Under the pieces are notes generated by a model that saw nothing but the letters and a program-made list of their open reading frames with translations, was not told the DNA's origin and did no database searches. Of a stretch of DNA of 64,000 bases, positions 17,027 through 26,277 are shown one piece after another. Position numbers and translations under genes: made by a program. Within the stretch, counting starts at the first letter, position 1. Each line of letters starts with the position of its first letter. This DNA comes from Betaproteobacteria bacterium UKL13-2 (GTDB lineage Bacteria > Pseudomonadota > Gammaproteobacteria > Burkholderiales > Usitatibacteraceae): assembly GCA_001602455.1 (NCBI GenBank), contig CP012157.1:1421733-1485732 (forward strand). Reading direction: 5' to 3'.

Positions 17027-17167
17027 CGATGTCGTGCCGGCGCGGGCGCGTACGCAATCTTCTTTGCGCCCTGAGACTGGCAAAACTTGGATCCCGGACT
17101 GCCACTGCGTGGCCTCCGGGATGACAGGTTTTGAATCTTGGGCCACGCGATCGATTGGGCGATGGTC

Positions 17168-18376
17168 ATGACGCAGGAGCGAATAGATTTGCCTCTCGCG
17201 GGCATCCGCATCGTTGCGGTCGAACAATACGGTGCCGGCCCTTACGGTTCGATGTACTTGGCCGATCTGGGTGCCGAGGTCATCAAGATTGAAAACCCGA
17301 CAACGGGTGGTGATGTCTCACGCGCCAATGGTCCTTTCTTTTTGGGCGAGGGGGACTCGGAGTTCTTCCAAACTTTCAACGCCAACAAGAAATCCCTCGC
17401 GCTGGATCTGAAAGCGCCTGGCGGTCGCGCGGTGTTTGAGAAATTGGTTGCTCATAGCGACGCCGTGTTGAACAACCTACGCGGTGATCAACCAAAAAAA
17501 CTCGGGCTCGATTACCTCACTCTGTCGAAAGTGAAGCCGTCCATCGTCTGTGCGCATCTTTCGGCATACGGACGTGACAACGATCGTACCGATTGGCCGG
17601 GCTACGATTACTTGATGCAAGCCGAAGCTGGTTTTTGTATGTTGACCGGTGAGCCGGACAGTCCTCCTGCAAGATTTGGTTTGTCCGTGGTCGATTTTAT
17701 GACCGGGATGACGATGTCGATTGCATTACTCGCCGGTGTCGTCGGCGCATTGAAGTCGGGCAAGGGGCGCGATGTTGATGTGTCGTTGTTTGACGTTGCG
17801 CTGCATCAGCTAAGTTACCCAGCGACCTGGTATCTGAATAATGGTCACGCGACGCAACGTATGCCGCGTGGCGCGCATCCGGCAACCGTACCCGCGCAAA
17901 TGTATCAAGCCAAAGACGGCTGGGTGTTTGTACTTTGTATGATCGATAAATTTTGGGTGGCGTTGTGTGACGGTATCGGTAAACCAGAGCTGGCGCGTGA
18001 TCCACGCTTTGATTCGATTCCGAACCGTCGCAGTAATCGTGATGCGCTCACGCCCATTCTCGACGCGGAGTTTATGAAGCGTACGCCCGATGAATGGATG
18101 CAAAAACTCGGCGGCGTCATACCGATTGCGCCGATCTACGACATGGCGCGGGGGTTGGACAATCCGTATGTGGCGCAGGTGGGCATGATTCAGACGCTGA
18201 ATCATCCGGCCAATCCGGCCCTGCGGCGGTTGGCGAACCCGATTAAGGTTGATGGTCAGCGTTTACCTGCGCAACCGGCGAAGGCGTTGGGTGCGGATAC
18301 CGAAGCGATCATGTTGGAGATTGGTTATTCGCGAGATGAGATCGCGGCGTTGCGAAGCACGAAGGCGATTGCGTAG
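17168..18376 (+). CDS. class III (CaiB/BaiF) CoA transferase
   Basis: A 402-residue family III CoA transferase, which moves CoA between carboxylates through an aspartyl-CoA anhydride. LPLAGIRIVAVEQYGAGPYG and FNANKKSLALDLK are the N-terminal blocks; the expected catalytic Asp is D176 in LSVVDFMTG. C-terminal parts include DPRFDSIPNRRSNRDAL. I took the ATG at 17168 (MTQERIDLPL); ATG 17162 and TTG 17138 are also in frame. The 141-bp gap before it holds a short inverted CCCGGA/TCCGGG repeat but no gene. Confidence 0.9.
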   Translation: MTQERIDLPLAGIRIVAVEQYGAGPYGSMYLADLGAEVIKIENPTTGGDVSRANGPFFLGEGDSEFFQTFNANKKSLALDLKAPGGRAVFEKLVAHSDAVLNNLRGDQPKKLGLDYLTLSKVKPSIVCAHLSAYGRDNDRTDWPGYDYLMQAEAGFCMLTGEPDSPPARFGLSVVDFMTGMTMSIALLAGVVGALKSGKGRDVDVSLFDVALHQLSYPATWYLNNGHATQRMPRGAHPATVPAQMYQAKDGWVFVLCMIDKFWVALCDGIGKPELARDPRFDSIPNRRSNRDALTPILDAEFMKRTPDEWMQKLGGVIPIAPIYDMARGLDNPYVAQVGMIQTLNHPANPALRRLANPIKVDGQRLPAQPAKALGADTEAIMLEIGYSRDEIAALRSTKAIA

Positions 18377-18536
18377 TCTTTGTGTTTTCAATTGACAGAA
18401 TTAAGCATGCATGTAACTAACTCAATGTCGTTCCGAGTGGCCTTTCGCGAGGAATCTCATCCGTTTCGTGTACTGCCACACCTCGACAGGATGAGGTCCC
18501 TCGGCTTCGGTCGGGACGACGAGGTCTGAAATCAGG

Positions 18537-19661
18537 ATGAAACTCTCCGGTATCCGCGTCATCGACCTCTCGTTGTTCCTGCCCGGCCCACATCTGACGA
18601 TGTTGATGGCGGACCACGGTGCCGAGGTGATCAAACTTGAGCCGCCGGGTGAAGGCGAGCCGGTGCGGCATGTCGGTGCTTCACAAGCGGGTCACACGGT
18701 GTGGTTTCGTAACACCCATCGTGGCAAAAAAAGTATCAGCCTCGACCTCAAAGACGCGGCGCAGAAAGAGGCGCTTCTTCAGCTCATCGATACGGCGGAT
18801 GTGGTGGTAGAAGGTTTTCGGCCCGGTACGGTGGAGCGTCTCGGCATTGACTACGCGACGGTAGCCAAACGTAATCCACGTATTGTCTATTGCAGCATCT
18901 CTGCTTTCGGGCAGACCGGCCCCAAGCGTTTGAAGCCTGCGCACGATTTGGCGATACAAGCCGATAGCGGTGTGGTGAGTTTGAATCTTGGCCGTGATGG
19001 TAAGCCAACACATCCAAACATGCCGGTTGCCGATATGGCAGGTTCATTGATGGCACTGTCAGGCATTTTGATGGCGCTGTATCGGCGCGATAACGTCGTC
19101 AACGGCACCGGACAGGGCGATTACCTTGATATCTCGATGCAGGACTCGCTATTGAGCTGGACGCCGAATGTGATGGGCATCCCCTTCGCAGAAAACAAAT
19201 CGCCGCAAGTGCAACAGCAGCGCAGCTTTGGCGGTGGCAGTTTTTACAACCTCTATGAGACGACTGACCACAAGTGGCTGGCACTCGGCGGCAGCGAACA
19301 CAAGTTTGTGAAGAATCTGCTCACCGCATTAGGCCGCCCCGATCTCATCGCTGCGGGATCAACGCCCCCCGGCCCATCCCATGAGCCAGTGAAAGTATTT
19401 CTTCGCGAGATTTTTGCCACCAAGACACTCGCTGAGTGGACGGTATTTCTCGATGGCGTTGATGTTTGTTGGGCGCCGGTGCGGGATTTGTACGAAGCGA
19501 CTCAAGAGGCGCATTTGGCTGTGAGGGGCACGATTCATGTCGATGCTGATCGCGCAAAACATTTGAACAATCCGATCAAGTTCACCAATGAACCCGCACA
19601 GCCGGATTGGCGTTTGCCGGATGTTGGCGAACACAATGAACACTACACGGGTAAAAAATAG
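18537..19661 (+). CDS. class III (CaiB/BaiF) CoA transferase
   Basis: A 374-residue second CoA transferase, clearly diverged from its neighbour. It has LSGIRVIDLSLFLPGPHLTML, the RGKKSISLDLK segment and the expected catalytic Asp at D166 (NMPVADMAGS). The ATG at 18537 follows AGG. The gap of 160 bp before it contains a sequence rich in short inverted words (18430-18530) resembling common intergenic repeats. Two different CoA transferases suggest that two acids, or the substrate and a product, exchange CoA in this pathway. Confidence 0.9.
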   Translation: MKLSGIRVIDLSLFLPGPHLTMLMADHGAEVIKLEPPGEGEPVRHVGASQAGHTVWFRNTHRGKKSISLDLKDAAQKEALLQLIDTADVVVEGFRPGTVERLGIDYATVAKRNPRIVYCSISAFGQTGPKRLKPAHDLAIQADSGVVSLNLGRDGKPTHPNMPVADMAGSLMALSGILMALYRRDNVVNGTGQGDYLDISMQDSLLSWTPNVMGIPFAENKSPQVQQQRSFGGGSFYNLYETTDHKWLALGGSEHKFVKNLLTALGRPDLIAAGSTPPGPSHEPVKVFLREIFATKTLAEWTVFLDGVDVCWAPVRDLYEATQEAHLAVRGTIHVDADRAKHLNNPIKFTNEPAQPDWRLPDVGEHNEHYTGKK

Positions 19662-19693
19662 TGTTGACAATGGTTTTTGACAAAGGAATTTCT

Positions 19694-20290
19694 ATGAAAA
19701 AGTTTTTGTTTTCTGCGCTTGTGCTGTTGGTGGCGACCATCGGCGTCACCAACGCCCAGCCCGTTGCCGACAATGAAAAAATCCCGGTGGATGTTCGCCG
19801 GACGACACTGGTGGTACGCGATATTGAGAAATCGTTGCCGTTATATCGAGATGGTCTTGGCCTGAAGGTTGTCTACGACCAACTCATCGGTGGCGGCAAG
19901 GATAAAGACGGCAAGGTGACGCCGCCGACCATTCGTCTGGTGTTGCTGCGTGCAAACGATCAATTCATCGGTGCTATCGGACTCATGCAGCGACTCAACC
20001 AGCCAATGGTGCCGCCAGTCACAGAATTCAAACGGCCAAACGCGGGCGGCATGATCATGGTGATTAACGCCAAAGATTTAGAAGAGCGCTGGCCGAAAAT
20101 CAAGGCGCTGCCAAACATCAAAGTTGACACTGAGCCTTACCGCATCGAATATCCGGGGCCAAACAATACAGTGATCCCCGTTTTGTTTAGTAGCGTGTTT
20201 GACAATGATGGTAACTTTATCGAGATCAACAAGTTACTCGGCACGGCAGCAGGTGCCACTGCCACTGCGGCTACACCAGAAAAGAAGTAG
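19694..20290 (+). CDS. exported VOC-fold protein
   Basis: A 198-residue protein. The ATG at 19694 after AAAGGA gives a clean signal peptide (MKKFLFSALVLLVATIGVTNA with cleavage before QPVAD), so it should be periplasmic. A single VOC module starts RRTTLVVRDIEKSLPLYRDGLGLKVV and ends VFDNDGNFIEINKLLG, where the last Glu is a usual metal ligand. Export is unusual for this fold. It lies 32 bp after the CoA transferase and 5 bp before the Tat-type amine oxidase. Confidence 0.85.
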   Translation: MKKFLFSALVLLVATIGVTNAQPVADNEKIPVDVRRTTLVVRDIEKSLPLYRDGLGLKVVYDQLIGGGKDKDGKVTPPTIRLVLLRANDQFIGAIGLMQRLNQPMVPPVTEFKRPNAGGMIMVINAKDLEERWPKIKALPNIKVDTEPYRIEYPGPNNTVIPVLFSSVFDNDGNFIEINKLLGTAAGATATAATPEKK

Positions 20291-20295
20291 CGGCT

Positions 20296-21720
20296 GTGGT
20301 AACCCGTCGCACACTTTTGAAGTTGGCGGGAGCGGGCGTCGTTCTTGCCACATCGCAACCACTGTTGCGTGCGCAGGTTGCGTCGCTCGACGTCATTGTG
20401 ATTGGGGCCGGATTAGCCGGTCTACATGCGGCACGTTTGCTGGAGGCGTTCGGACTTAAGGTACGGGTGCTTGAGGCCAGCAAACGTATCGGCGGTCGTA
20501 TATTCACGCTTGATGATGTCGCGGGTAAGCCCGAAGCTGGCGGGAATCAGATCGGTGCCGCCTATGCACGTACTGTTGATGTCACGACACAACTCGGCTT
20601 GAAGTTAGAACCGAGTGGACGCTCGCCTTTGCTGCGAGACGATCGCTTAGTAATTCACGTTGATGGGGAACGTTATGACCTCGCAGAGTGGGGTAACTCA
20701 GCCGCGAATCCGTTCGCAGAAGCGTTTCGCAACCTGCCGCCGGATCGTGTGTTGTCGCGCGTGGTGGGACCAAGCCCGCTCGAATCGGCCGCTGCGTTTC
20801 GTGACCCGAAACACGCTAAATGGGATGTGCCCGCGCTTAATGTCTTGCGCGAGAAGGGCTTTTCGCCCGCCGCGCTACAGTTAATGGCCGTGACCAATGG
20901 CCTCGGCGATACACTCGCGGAAACCTCGCTGCTCAATTTGTTTTACGCTCAATCCAATATCGCGGAGATCATTAAGATCAAGGGACCGACGCAGAATATT
21001 GTAGGTGGTAATCAGCGTCTGCCCGAAGCCATGGCGCGTTCTCTAAAGGGAGACGTATTACTACAGCGCCGCGTGGTGGCGGTGGATGCCGATACGCGCG
21101 GCGCAGTGGTGCGTACCGACGACGGTGTTGCTCACCGCGCACGATTCGTGGTGTGTGCACTGCCGCTGCCGACAATGCGCATGATCGCCTTCACGCCCGC
21201 TTTACCCAAAGCGCATGCGGACGCCGTCGCGGTGGCGGCGTACGGCAAGGTTACGCAGATTCACTTGGAGGTCACACGACCGTTCTGGGGTGACGACGGT
21301 CTTGCGCCCTACCTCTGGTCGAACGGGCCGCTGGAGCGCGTATTCCCTCAAGACAGTCGTGGTGACGGTAATCCACCGAGCGTGATCGTCTGGATCAACG
21401 GTGCTGAATGCGCATCTTGGGACCGACTCGACGATGCCGCATTTGGCGCACGCGCAATCGCGGAGCTTGAGAAGGTCTACCCCGCGTCCAAAGGCGCGTT
21501 GCGGATGGCCAAACGTATCTCGTGGCACCACAACGCACTGGCAGGTGGCGCATGGATTAACTGGGCACCAACGCAGATCACACGTTTTGCGCACGCGATT
21601 TCACAGCCGGCAGGGCGTGTCCATTTTGCCGGCGAACACACCGGCCATACCCTGCGCGGCATGGAAGCCGCGATGGAATCTGGTGAGCGTGCGGCAACAG
21701 AAATTCTTGCGAGAGCCTGA
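20296..21720 (+). CDS. exported flavin amine oxidase
   Basis: A 474-residue FAD protein of the monoamine oxidase family. It starts with GTG at 20296; residues 3-12 (TRRTLLKLAG) form a twin-arginine signal, so it is probably folded with FAD and exported by Tat. The FAD dinucleotide fold is VIVIGAGLAGLHAARLLE followed by LEASKRIGGRIFTLDD; the C-terminal FAD block is GRVHFAGEHTGHTLRGMEAAMESG. It would oxidise an amine or a C-C bond to an imine or enone with release of reduced acceptor. The close spacing to the exported VOC gene suggests the two act together in the periplasm. Confidence 0.9.
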   Translation: MVTRRTLLKLAGAGVVLATSQPLLRAQVASLDVIVIGAGLAGLHAARLLEAFGLKVRVLEASKRIGGRIFTLDDVAGKPEAGGNQIGAAYARTVDVTTQLGLKLEPSGRSPLLRDDRLVIHVDGERYDLAEWGNSAANPFAEAFRNLPPDRVLSRVVGPSPLESAAAFRDPKHAKWDVPALNVLREKGFSPAALQLMAVTNGLGDTLAETSLLNLFYAQSNIAEIIKIKGPTQNIVGGNQRLPEAMARSLKGDVLLQRRVVAVDADTRGAVVRTDDGVAHRARFVVCALPLPTMRMIAFTPALPKAHADAVAVAAYGKVTQIHLEVTRPFWGDDGLAPYLWSNGPLERVFPQDSRGDGNPPSVIVWINGAECASWDRLDDAAFGARAIAELEKVYPASKGALRMAKRISWHHNALAGGAWINWAPTQITRFAHAISQPAGRVHFAGEHTGHTLRGMEAAMESGERAATEILARA

Positions 21721-21752
21721 TATGATAAAAAAAGTCCTAAAGTAGGCCGCAT

Positions 21753-21781
21753 TCCACATTCCATATTCCACATTCCAATAT
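21753..21781. repeat. ATTCCAC/ATTCCAT short tandem repeat
   Basis: Four 7-bp units with alternating last base between the amine oxidase and the S9 peptidase gene. Probably a slippage product in the leader; no function is evident. Confidence 0.6.
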
Positions 21782-21846
21782 GGTAGCCTCATTTGTTTTG
21801 GCATTCTCAGTTTTGTTGGCACCAATTTTCTGAAAGGAACTCAGTG

Positions 21847-23763
21847 ATGAAAGCTTCATTAAGAGTGGCAAGCTTTGCGGCATTATTGTTTGCCTTTTCG
21901 GTCGCCGTGCCTGCTGAGGCGATCGCCTCAGCGGCTGCAAAAGCTACGCCCGGCAAAGCGGTGAAGCGATATACGATCGAGCAATTTATGGCGACGACGA
22001 GTTACGCAGGCGCCTCGTTTAGCGCTGACGAGAAGAGCATTCTTTTCAGCAGCAATGAGACGGGAGTCTTCAACGCCTACAAGATATCGACTGCGGGTGG
22101 CAAAGCCGAAGCCAAAACTAAATCCGCAACCGATTCCACCTATTCGGTTAGTTTTTTCCCCAATGATGATCGCATCTTGTTCACCCGCGACAATGGCGGC
22201 GACGAGAACAATCATCTGTTTGTGCGCGAACTCGACGGCAGCGAGAAAGACCTGACGCCGGGGGCAAGACTCAAGGCTAACTTCGCGGGCTGGAGCGCCA
22301 ATGATGCGGCGTTTTATGTCACCACTAATGAGCGCGACCCGCGCTTTTTCGACCTGTATCGTTATGACGCGAAGACTTATGCCCGTACCATGTTGTACAA
22401 AAACGATCAGGCATTCCAAGTCGCCGCGATCAGCCGCGACGAAAAGTGGATCGCCTTAGGCAAGACCAACACCACTTCAGACAGTGATATCTACCTCTAT
22501 GATGTGGCGAAAGCCGAAGCCAAACTCATCACCGCACACACCGGCGTTGCATCATTCTCTGCGTCTACATTTGATCCTGCGTCGAAAAGGCTCTTCTTCA
22601 CAACCAACGCAGACGGCGAATTTACCCAACTCAAAACTTATGACTTGGCAACCGGCGTTGTTAAGGATCATACCAAGGCCGACTGGGATGTTAACGGTAC
22701 CTATTTCTCCAAAGACGGTGGTTATCGTGTGACGACGATCAACCAAGACGGTAGCACTGTTATTCGTGTCACCGAAGGCGCGGACGACAAGCCAGTTGCA
22801 CTACCGAAGTTACCTGGGGGCGAAATTCGTGGGGTGACTTTCTCCAAGAGTGGCGCGAAGATGGCGTTTTATCTGAATGGCGATCGTTCACCAAACAATT
22901 TGTTTGTGCACGAGTTCAAAACCCGCTCGACCAAACAGTTGACACAAAGCCTCGCGAAGGACATCAACCCGGCAGATTTGGTCGAAGCACAAGTGGTGCG
23001 GTTTAAGTCGTTTGACGGCATGGTAATCCCCAGCATCTACTACAAGCCGCATGGAGCGAGTGCAACCAACAAAGTGCCTGCAATTGTGTATGTACACGGC
23101 GGCCCGGGTGGCCAAACACGGCGTGGTTACAACGCGCAGATTCAATACTTGGTGAATAACGGCTATGCCGTGCTGGGCATCAATAACCGGGGTAGCTCCG
23201 GTTACGGCAAGTCCTTCTTTGCCGCCGACGACAAAAAACACGGCCGTGAGCCGCTGTGGGATTGCACGGAAGCAAAAACATATCTGGCGAGCTTGGGTTA
23301 CATCGACGCCGACAAGATCGGCATCATGGGCGGCAGTTATGGCGGTTATATGACCGTCGCCGCGCTAGCGTTTCGTCCCGAGGTGTTCAAGGTTGGCGTG
23401 AATATTTTTGGTGTGACAAATTGGATTCGTACCCTAGAGAGCATCCCGCCGTATTGGGAAGCGAGCCGCAAGGCGCTGTACCAAGAGATTGGTGACCCGG
23501 TTGCCGATCGGGAGTTTTTGCTCGCCACCTCTCCGCTGTTCCATGCGAAAGAAATTCGTAAGCCGATGATCGTGATTCAAGGTGCCAATGACCCGCGCGT
23601 GATCAAGGCGGAGAGTGACGACATCGTCGCTGCGGTGCAGAAGAATGGTGTGCCGGTTGAATACGTGGTGTTCCCAGACGAAGGCCACGGCTTTTCGAAG
23701 AAGAAAAACTCGATGGAAGCGAATCAGAAAATTCTGGCGTTCCTCGACAAGTATCTGAAATAG
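21847..23763 (+). CDS. S9-family prolyl oligopeptidase-type peptidase
   Basis: A 638-residue serine peptidase with a signal peptide from the ATG at 21847 ([20 protein letters not shown]). Residues about 40-380 form WD40/TolB-like beta-propeller repeats ([33 protein letters not shown]). The alpha/beta-hydrolase domain has [17 protein letters not shown], the nucleophile in [10 protein letters not shown] (Ser497), then IQGANDPRV for Asp and PDEGHGF for His. It should be periplasmic and cut short peptides. It ends the plus-strand run just before the cassette-like patch; whether it belongs to the regulon is not clear. Confidence 0.93.
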   Translation: MKASLRVASFAALLFAFSVAVPAEAIASAAAKATPGKAVKRYTIEQFMATTSYAGASFSADEKSILFSSNETGVFNAYKISTAGGKAEAKTKSATDSTYSVSFFPNDDRILFTRDNGGDENNHLFVRELDGSEKDLTPGARLKANFAGWSANDAAFYVTTNERDPRFFDLYRYDAKTYARTMLYKNDQAFQVAAISRDEKWIALGKTNTTSDSDIYLYDVAKAEAKLITAHTGVASFSASTFDPASKRLFFTTNADGEFTQLKTYDLATGVVKDHTKADWDVNGTYFSKDGGYRVTTINQDGSTVIRVTEGADDKPVALPKLPGGEIRGVTFSKSGAKMAFYLNGDRSPNNLFVHEFKTRSTKQLTQSLAKDINPADLVEAQVVRFKSFDGMVIPSIYYKPHGASATNKVPAIVYVHGGPGGQTRRGYNAQIQYLVNNGYAVLGINNRGSSGYGKSFFAADDKKHGREPLWDCTEAKTYLASLGYIDADKIGIMGGSYGGYMTVAALAFRPEVFKVGVNIFGVTNWIRTLESIPPYWEASRKALYQEIGDPVADREFLLATSPLFHAKEIRKPMIVIQGANDPRVIKAESDDIVAAVQKNGVPVEYVVFPDEGHGFSKKKNSMEANQKILAFLDKYLK

Positions 23764-23789
23764 GGCGGGTTCGCCCGCTCGCGACGGTT

Positions 23790-23904
23790 TCGCTTCGCGT
23801 TCAGCAGCAGTGGTGGTGAAGGCGTCTGGTGCTTGTTCGTAGGCCTCCAGCATAAGCGCCCGGTAGGCAACGACATCGGCGGCGGTGAGGGTGGAAACAC
23901 GCAT
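23790..23904 (-). pseudogene. 5' fragment of a GNAT acetyltransferase gene
   Basis: About 38 codons starting at ATG 23904 read MRVSTLTAADVVAYRALMLE and then AYEQAPDAFTTTAAERE, the first beta-alpha unit of a GNAT acetyltransferase. After this the frame enters the antisense of the S9 peptidase gene and the fold is lost. It lies directly beside an attC-like site, so it looks like a cassette gene cut off at the left edge of the array. Confidence 0.6.
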
Positions 23905-23914
23905 TGGTTCTGTA

Positions 23915-23971
23915 GCCTAACGTCCGAATTGACGGGCGCCGCTAAGCGTCCCGGTAAATGAAACGTTAGGT
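23915..23971 (-). repeat. attC-like recombination site (57 bp)
   Basis: It begins GCCTAAC (R'' type, RYYYAAC) and ends GTTAGGT (R' type, GTTRRRY), with an imperfect inner stem between. It ends 1 bp from the stop codon of the GFA-domain gene, the expected place for a cassette gene in minus orientation. Confidence 0.65.
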
Positions 23972-23972
23972 A

Positions 23973-24374
23973 TCAATCGCTCGCTTCAGCATCCGAATGG
24001 ACGTGCCACCACTTTGGTCTAGGCCCAACATAAGAGTGGGACGTAGATGCAAGTTCTTTTCGGTTTGCAGAATCGAATGCGCCAAGAAGCAATGCGATAG
24101 TCGGATTGTCATCAATGGCACCAATGGAGCTGCCACAAACGCTGCAAAAAGCACGGCTGGACCAGTCCGAGGATCGCCAAGTCGTTGGTGCGCCACCGGG
24201 CCCGATCCACTCGACACTAGCTCTTGGGAAGTCGACCCATGCGACCGTCAATGCACCGGTATGGCGCTGGCACATCTTGCAGGAGCAAGTGTGCGGCTTT
24301 GATACAGGGGCGGTAGCAACGAAACGGATGTTGCCGCATAGGCAACCACCTTCGTAAATCTTCTCCCTAGACAT
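23973..24374 (-). CDS. GFA/CENP-V domain protein
   Basis: A 133-residue zinc-binding protein of the glutathione-dependent formaldehyde-activating fold: GGCLCGNIRF, then CSCKMCQRHTGA, and CSVCGSSI as the later cysteine pair. Members bind one or two Zn ions; activity of this type of protein is rarely proven. GFA genes are frequent cargo of integron cassettes. It is flanked by attC-like DNA on its 3' side and by the 145-bp repeat on its 5' side. Confidence 0.85.
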   Translation of the reverse strand: MSREKIYEGGCLCGNIRFVATAPVSKPHTCSCKMCQRHTGALTVAWVDFPRASVEWIGPGGAPTTWRSSDWSSRAFCSVCGSSIGAIDDNPTIALLLGAFDSANRKELASTSHSYVGPRPKWWHVHSDAEASD

Positions 24375-24489
24375 GGTGAATTCTCAACATCCTTTGTATT
24401 GACGCCCAACTAAATTCATGCAGACAAGTTAGATCTGCACAACATTTCGGGCTGATACACAACATTGTGGGAATCAGTGGCGCAAACCG

Positions 24490-24634
24490 TTTGCAATCAA
24501 CCGGTTGTTGAGGGTTTTTGGAGCGAAGTGTCTTCATAACAGAATCGAGGTTTACGTCAGTTTCGATACGCCACAATACCGCTGAAATCGGCATGTGTCG
24601 AGACGCACTTCAGGTTTCAACGCCCAACCAGCCA
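24490..24634 (-). repeat. 145-bp direct repeat, left copy
   Basis: Identical to 27895-28039 except for one base. It carries GCCCAAC (24622-24628) near one end and, on the minus strand, the last codons of a mazF-like gene ending GVET and stop, followed by a short frame starting MPISAVLWRIETDV. The two copies flank about 3.3 kb. Confidence 0.9.
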
Positions 24635-24664
24635 TTGCGAGCCGGCTCGAACGCCCGATTAGGG
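24622..24664 (-). repeat. weak attC-like site
   Basis: GCCCAAC at one end and ATTAGGG at the other, with a central palindrome CGAGCCGGCTCG. The second box departs from GTTRRRY by its first and last bases. It overlaps the stop of the SRPBCC-like gene, which fits a cassette end. Support is weaker than for the sites at 23915 and 25140. Confidence 0.4.
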
Positions 24665-25135
24665 CTGGCCATACGCGAAACCATTGGCGACGAGGTGCTC
24701 CCAGCGGCGCTGCCGATGGCGATAGAAGAACCAAGCGAACGCCCAGACAAGCGGCGTGAGAAGACCGGCTCGGACTTCAACTCGATCGGAGTAGCTGCAG
24801 CCCTGCCCGGAGGCTTGGATGGTAATGAGATGGTCCCGCTTGGACATTAGGGTCCCGCGGCCGTTGTCCCGGAGCTCCACGTAAAAGCGCCCGAATTCGT
24901 TTGAGCGGTCCCGCCCAGAGATGTTGACCCACTGCCGACCCATTGGCAGGAGGCCGAATATCCGAACCGAGACGAGGTATTCCTTCTGTTCCCACCGTTC
25001 CGGCAGAACTTTCGGCTCAATGGGTGCGAACCGCACCAGTGGCCTGGCGATGTGCAGCAGGAGGCGCGGAGTCTGGACCTCCGCAAAGCACTTCTGCGGA
25101 GAACATGAAAGAAAGACGGTGCGCTCGACGAGCAT
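24659..25135 (-). CDS. SRPBCC-like hypothetical protein
   Basis: A 158-residue protein. MLVERTVFLSCSPQKCFAEV at the start, WVNISGRDRSNEFGRFYVEL in the middle and an aromatic end with VWAFAWFFYRHRQRRWEHL suggest the helix-grip (START/SRPBCC) fold, though the match is by eye only. Such genes are common integron cassette cargo. The ATG at 25135 starts 5 bp after an attC-like site, which is the usual compact arrangement. Confidence 0.6.
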   Translation of the reverse strand: MLVERTVFLSCSPQKCFAEVQTPRLLLHIARPLVRFAPIEPKVLPERWEQKEYLVSVRIFGLLPMGRQWVNISGRDRSNEFGRFYVELRDNGRGTLMSKRDHLITIQASGQGCSYSDRVEVRAGLLTPLVWAFAWFFYRHRQRRWEHLVANGFAYGQP

Positions 25136-25139
25136 AGAG

Positions 25140-25209
25140 CCCTAACGTAGAAGTCACTGGCGCTGCGCGGCTTTATCGCGCAGCGCCAGTGTGGACTACC
25201 GCGTTGGGC
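25140..25209 (-). repeat. attC-like recombination site (70 bp)
   Basis: CCCTAAC at 25140-25146 and GTTGGGC at 25203-25209 form the outer boxes. Inside is a perfect 14-bp inverted repeat with arms ACTGGCGCTGCGCG and its complement around a 7-bp loop. It sits between the stop of the methyltransferase gene and the start of the SRPBCC-like gene, exactly where an attC site should be. The best-formed site in the window. Confidence 0.75.
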
Positions 25210-25226
25210 GTCTTCGGATAGATTGG

Positions 25227-26276
25227 CTACCTCGCGCCAGCCCCAGAAACAAACAACGCTCCTTGAGCCAGAGATTTATCTTTCGACTTTGCTTTCTTTG
25301 CGGGGTCTAGTGTGCAGATCGTCTCACCAATAAAGCAATTGGCATGGCTGTTGTTCATCTCCCCCAGTACTCGCTTCATAGTCTCAGGGCTATGCCCCTC
25401 TAGGAACCGAAGTGCGGATGCAGCAAGATATTCCCGATTCATCTCAAAAGTGAGCCACCTACGCTTTAGAGCTTCGGCGGCAAATCCGGTGGTGTTTGAT
25501 CCGCCAAAAATGTCTAGGACGACATCCTCCTCGTCGGTCAGCATCTTGATAAAGAACGCGGGGATCTCCGAAGGGAATCGCGCCGGATGGCGTTCGAGTC
25601 CAAGTTCCTTGCAGAGTCGGAGATAGCTTGAGTTGCTGTCGGTGTTCGGTATAGAAAGGAGGTTGGAAGGAATCGCCCCTCCATTATCCTTGCCAAACCC
25701 AGCACTTATGTCATGGCCTGACGGGCGTTTATTTGGCGTATAGAAACTCTCCGGGTCTTCGATCAACTTCTTCATCCGATCGGAATACGGAGCCAGCACT
25801 TTCCGAACGTCGGCTTTCGGAAAGGCGGTCTTACTAAACCACCAAACAGTGTTAACGGAATCCTTTGCCCGAATTTTTCGTTTGTTTACCCATTCAATTG
25901 GTGACGGCAGCTTTGCCGGATTGAACCAGTAAAAATCTTCAGCAAGGTGAAACCCGATCTCGTCACAAAAAGCCAAGAGTACGCGGAAGTTATACAGAGA
26001 ACGGGAAGGAACACCAGAACGATATGCTCCCCCTAAGTCGAGAACGAAACTCCCACTTTCCTTGAGAACTCGGAAAACCTCCTGGCCGAATGGCTTAATC
26101 CAACGGACATATTCTGTTTCCTCAACATTGCCATAGGTCTTTTGGCGCAGAAGTGCGAACGGTGGCGATGTCATAACTAGATCAATGCTGTTGTCGGGCA
26201 ATTCTGAGAGAAGCTCAAGAGAATCGCCAACATAGGCATGACCACTGGCGGTGTGGTAAAGCGGCTTGCTCTGCAT
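25227..26276 (-). CDS. beta-class DNA methyltransferase, N4-cytosine type
   Basis: A 349-residue site-specific DNA methyltransferase. The catalytic motif IV VMTSPPFALL (residues about 35-44) comes before the AdoMet motif LDIFGGSNTTGFAAEAL (about 255), the permuted beta-class order; TSPPF is usual for N4-cytosine enzymes. The target domain lies between them. It is encoded 1 bp after the HEAT-repeat gene, so the two are one operon and probably form a restriction-modification or related protective pair. The target site cannot be read from sequence. Confidence 0.88.
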   Translation of the reverse strand: MQSKPLYHTASGHAYVGDSLELLSELPDNSIDLVMTSPPFALLRQKTYGNVEETEYVRWIKPFGQEVFRVLKESGSFVLDLGGAYRSGVPSRSLYNFRVLLAFCDEIGFHLAEDFYWFNPAKLPSPIEWVNKRKIRAKDSVNTVWWFSKTAFPKADVRKVLAPYSDRMKKLIEDPESFYTPNKRPSGHDISAGFGKDNGGAIPSNLLSIPNTDSNSSYLRLCKELGLERHPARFPSEIPAFFIKMLTDEEDVVLDIFGGSNTTGFAAEALKRRWLTFEMNREYLAASALRFLEGHSPETMKRVLGEMNNSHANCFIGETICTLDPAKKAKSKDKSLAQGALFVSGAGAR

Positions 26277-26277
26277 G

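Noticed and set aside
24404-24434. GCCCAAC and GTTAGAT boxes as another attC site
   Set aside because: Only 31 bp apart with no inner stem, so too short to count as a site, although it may be a remnant.
24367-24594. Short frame starting MPISAVLWRIETDV (also at 27787-27999)
   Set aside because: It begins in the 145-bp repeat and the two copies diverge completely after about 36 residues, so coding is not supported.
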